64,000 bases of DNA from an uncultured Anaeromusa sp. (GTDB lineage: Bacteria > Bacillota > Negativicutes > Anaeromusales > Anaeromusaceae): the NCBI RefSeq assembly GCF_963668665.1, contig NZ_OY764902.1:966001-1030000 (forward strand), read 5' to 3'. The notes beneath the pieces are model-generated. The model was not told where the DNA came from, searched no databases, and saw only the letters and a program-made list of their open reading frames with translations. How positions within the stretch are numbered: the first letter of the stretch is position 1; each line of letters begins with the position of its first letter. Shown one piece after another: positions 63,285-64,000 of this stretch. A program made the position numbers and the translations under genes.

Positions 63285-63740
63285 TCAACCTTCCCGTTTC
63301 ACCATAGCCACTTCATCGCAGTTAGGGAATTTGGGACAGTTTATACATTCTTTCCAAACCTTCTGCGGCAATTCTTCTTTGGTAACCTCGGAAAAGCCCA
63401 AGGTCCCAAAAAATTCCGGCTGATACGTCAAGGTAAAGAAGGTCTTTACCCCCAACGCCCGGCCTTCAATAAGCAGCTCTTCCACGATCTGTCTGCCGAT
63501 GCCCCGCCGCTGGAAACCAGGCGCAATGGCTAAGGCCCTTACCTCAGCCAAGGCGTCCCAGGAAAGATGCAGGCTTCCTACACCAACCAGCCTATCATCC
63601 TCTTCGGCAATAATTACATCCCGCAAGGTTTCATAAATGGAGTTGCGCGAACGCGGCAGCATAACTCCTTGCTGTGCATAATCGTTGACAAGCTTATGGA
63701 TGGCTTCTACATCTCCAAATGTCGCTTTACGCAAATGCAT
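63285..63740 (-). CDS. ArgA-like GNAT N-acetyltransferase
   Basis: GNAT acetyltransferase (151 aa) of the short N-acetylglutamate synthase type. It begins LRKATFGDVEAIHKLVNDYA; the acetyl-CoA motif is RALAIAPGFQRRGIGRQI, followed by TLTYQPEFFGTLGFSEV and the cysteine-bearing tail ECINCPKFPNCDE, which is typical of these proteins. It could make N-acetylglutamate for arginine synthesis; no other arg gene is here. AAAGGAGGG precedes the ATG. It lies 28 bp after nth. Confidence 0.88.
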   Translation of the reverse strand: MHLRKATFGDVEAIHKLVNDYAQQGVMLPRSRNSIYETLRDVIIAEEDDRLVGVGSLHLSWDALAEVRALAIAPGFQRRGIGRQIVEELLIEGRALGVKTFFTLTYQPEFFGTLGFSEVTKEELPQKVWKECINCPKFPNCDEVAMVKREG

Positions 63741-63768
63741 GTCAAAATCCCTCCTTTGGTTGTCAAAC

Positions 63769-64000
63769 TCATGGCTTCATGCTGGGACACAAATCCTGCA
63801 CAGGACAATCATCACACAAAGGCCTGCGCGCCTTGCAAATTTTCCGGCCATGCCAAATCAGCCAATGATGCGCCGCTGCCCAGTCCTTTTTAGGAATAGC
63901 CTTCTGCAGCGCCGCCTCCACCGCTTCCGGCGTATCGCCGGTTCCCAGGCGCAACCGATTCGCCACGCGAAACACGTGCGTATCCACCGCAATAGCCGGC
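63769..64000 (-). CDS. nth: Endonuclease III, C-terminal part (5' end outside window)
   Basis: The last 77 or so codons of a DNA glycosylase/AP lyase that removes oxidised pyrimidines. Visible are AGIAVDTHVFRVANRLRL with the catalytic Asp region, the WHGRKIC helix and the four cysteines of the 4Fe-4S cluster in the spacing C-x6-C-x2-C-x5-C. The gene continues past position 64000. It is followed by the acetyltransferase gene, probably in one operon. Confidence 0.93.
   Translation of the reverse strand, partial: PAIAVDTHVFRVANRLRLGTGDTPEAVEAALQKAIPKKDWAAAHHWLIWHGRKICKARRPLCDDCPVQDLCPSMKP

Overview
The window is an ordinary stretch of chromosome from a low-to-mid GC, spore-forming, anaerobic member of the Bacillota. 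Signs of this are FapR-controlled fatty-acid genes, a leucine T-box on leuS, spoVS with a sigma-H-like promoter, Prp protease beside L27 carrying a cleavable leader, a CoA-type 2-oxoacid:ferredoxin oxidoreductase, acetate kinase and Etf-linked lactate oxidation. My best guess is a Negativicutes (Sporomusaceae-like) genome; this is inference from gene content and order, not from a search. I saw no insertion sequence, prophage, plasmid gene or CRISPR array. About nine tenths of the sequence codes for protein, mostly on the minus strand.

Layout. 1-8.6 kb: SRP targeting and chromosome segregation (ffh, ylxM, ftsY, smc), spoVS, an Elp3-like radical SAM protein and rnc. 8.6-16.5 kb: the fatty-acid operon, read on the minus strand as fapR-plsX-fabH-fabK-fabD-fabG-acpP-(FabK-like oxidoreductase)-fabF-rnc, with a FapR operator ahead of fapR. 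16.6-20.9 kb: rpmF, yceD, ackA, tmcAL and a patatin-like esterase. 21.0-22.6 kb: five tRNA-Leu genes in two groups with a soluble chemoreceptor gene between them. 22.7-29 kb: an orphan oligopeptide-binding lipoprotein, a lytic transglycosylase, coaE, mutM and polA. 29.1-36.6 kb: rpsT, holA, comEC, comEA, a 47-residue cysteine-rich protein and leuS with its T-box. 36.6-47.1 kb: lgt, then a 2-hydroxyacid oxidation region (NarL-type regulator, glcD-glcF, a sensor kinase with a diacid-recognition-like domain, and the convergent etfB-etfA-glcD operon behind a structured leader), then cheV. 47.2-56.6 kb: cvfB, rsfS, an LCP protein, yqeK, nadD, proA, proB, yhbY, obg, rpmA, prp, rplU and moaC. 56.7-64 kb: an NlpC/P60 hydrolase, korAB, a metal-dependent hydrolase, two L,D-transpeptidases, a ferritin-like protein, an ArgA-like acetyltransferase and the 3' end of nth.

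How the parts fit. Malonyl-CoA level, sensed by FapR, should set transcription of phospholipid and fatty-acid synthesis. Lactate or glycolate is probably oxidised by two FAD enzymes: GlcD with the iron-sulfur protein GlcF, and a second GlcD paired with EtfAB. The kinase and regulator flank glcDF and are the natural candidates to control it. Pyruvate or other 2-oxoacids could feed KorAB and end in acetate through AckA.

The most interesting non-coding signals are the roughly 180-nt structured, terminator-containing leader before etfB, a pair of matching operator-like palindromes around the ylxM-ffh promoter, and phased TTACC repeats upstream of the glcD promoter. I found nothing that amounts to a clearly new multi-gene system.
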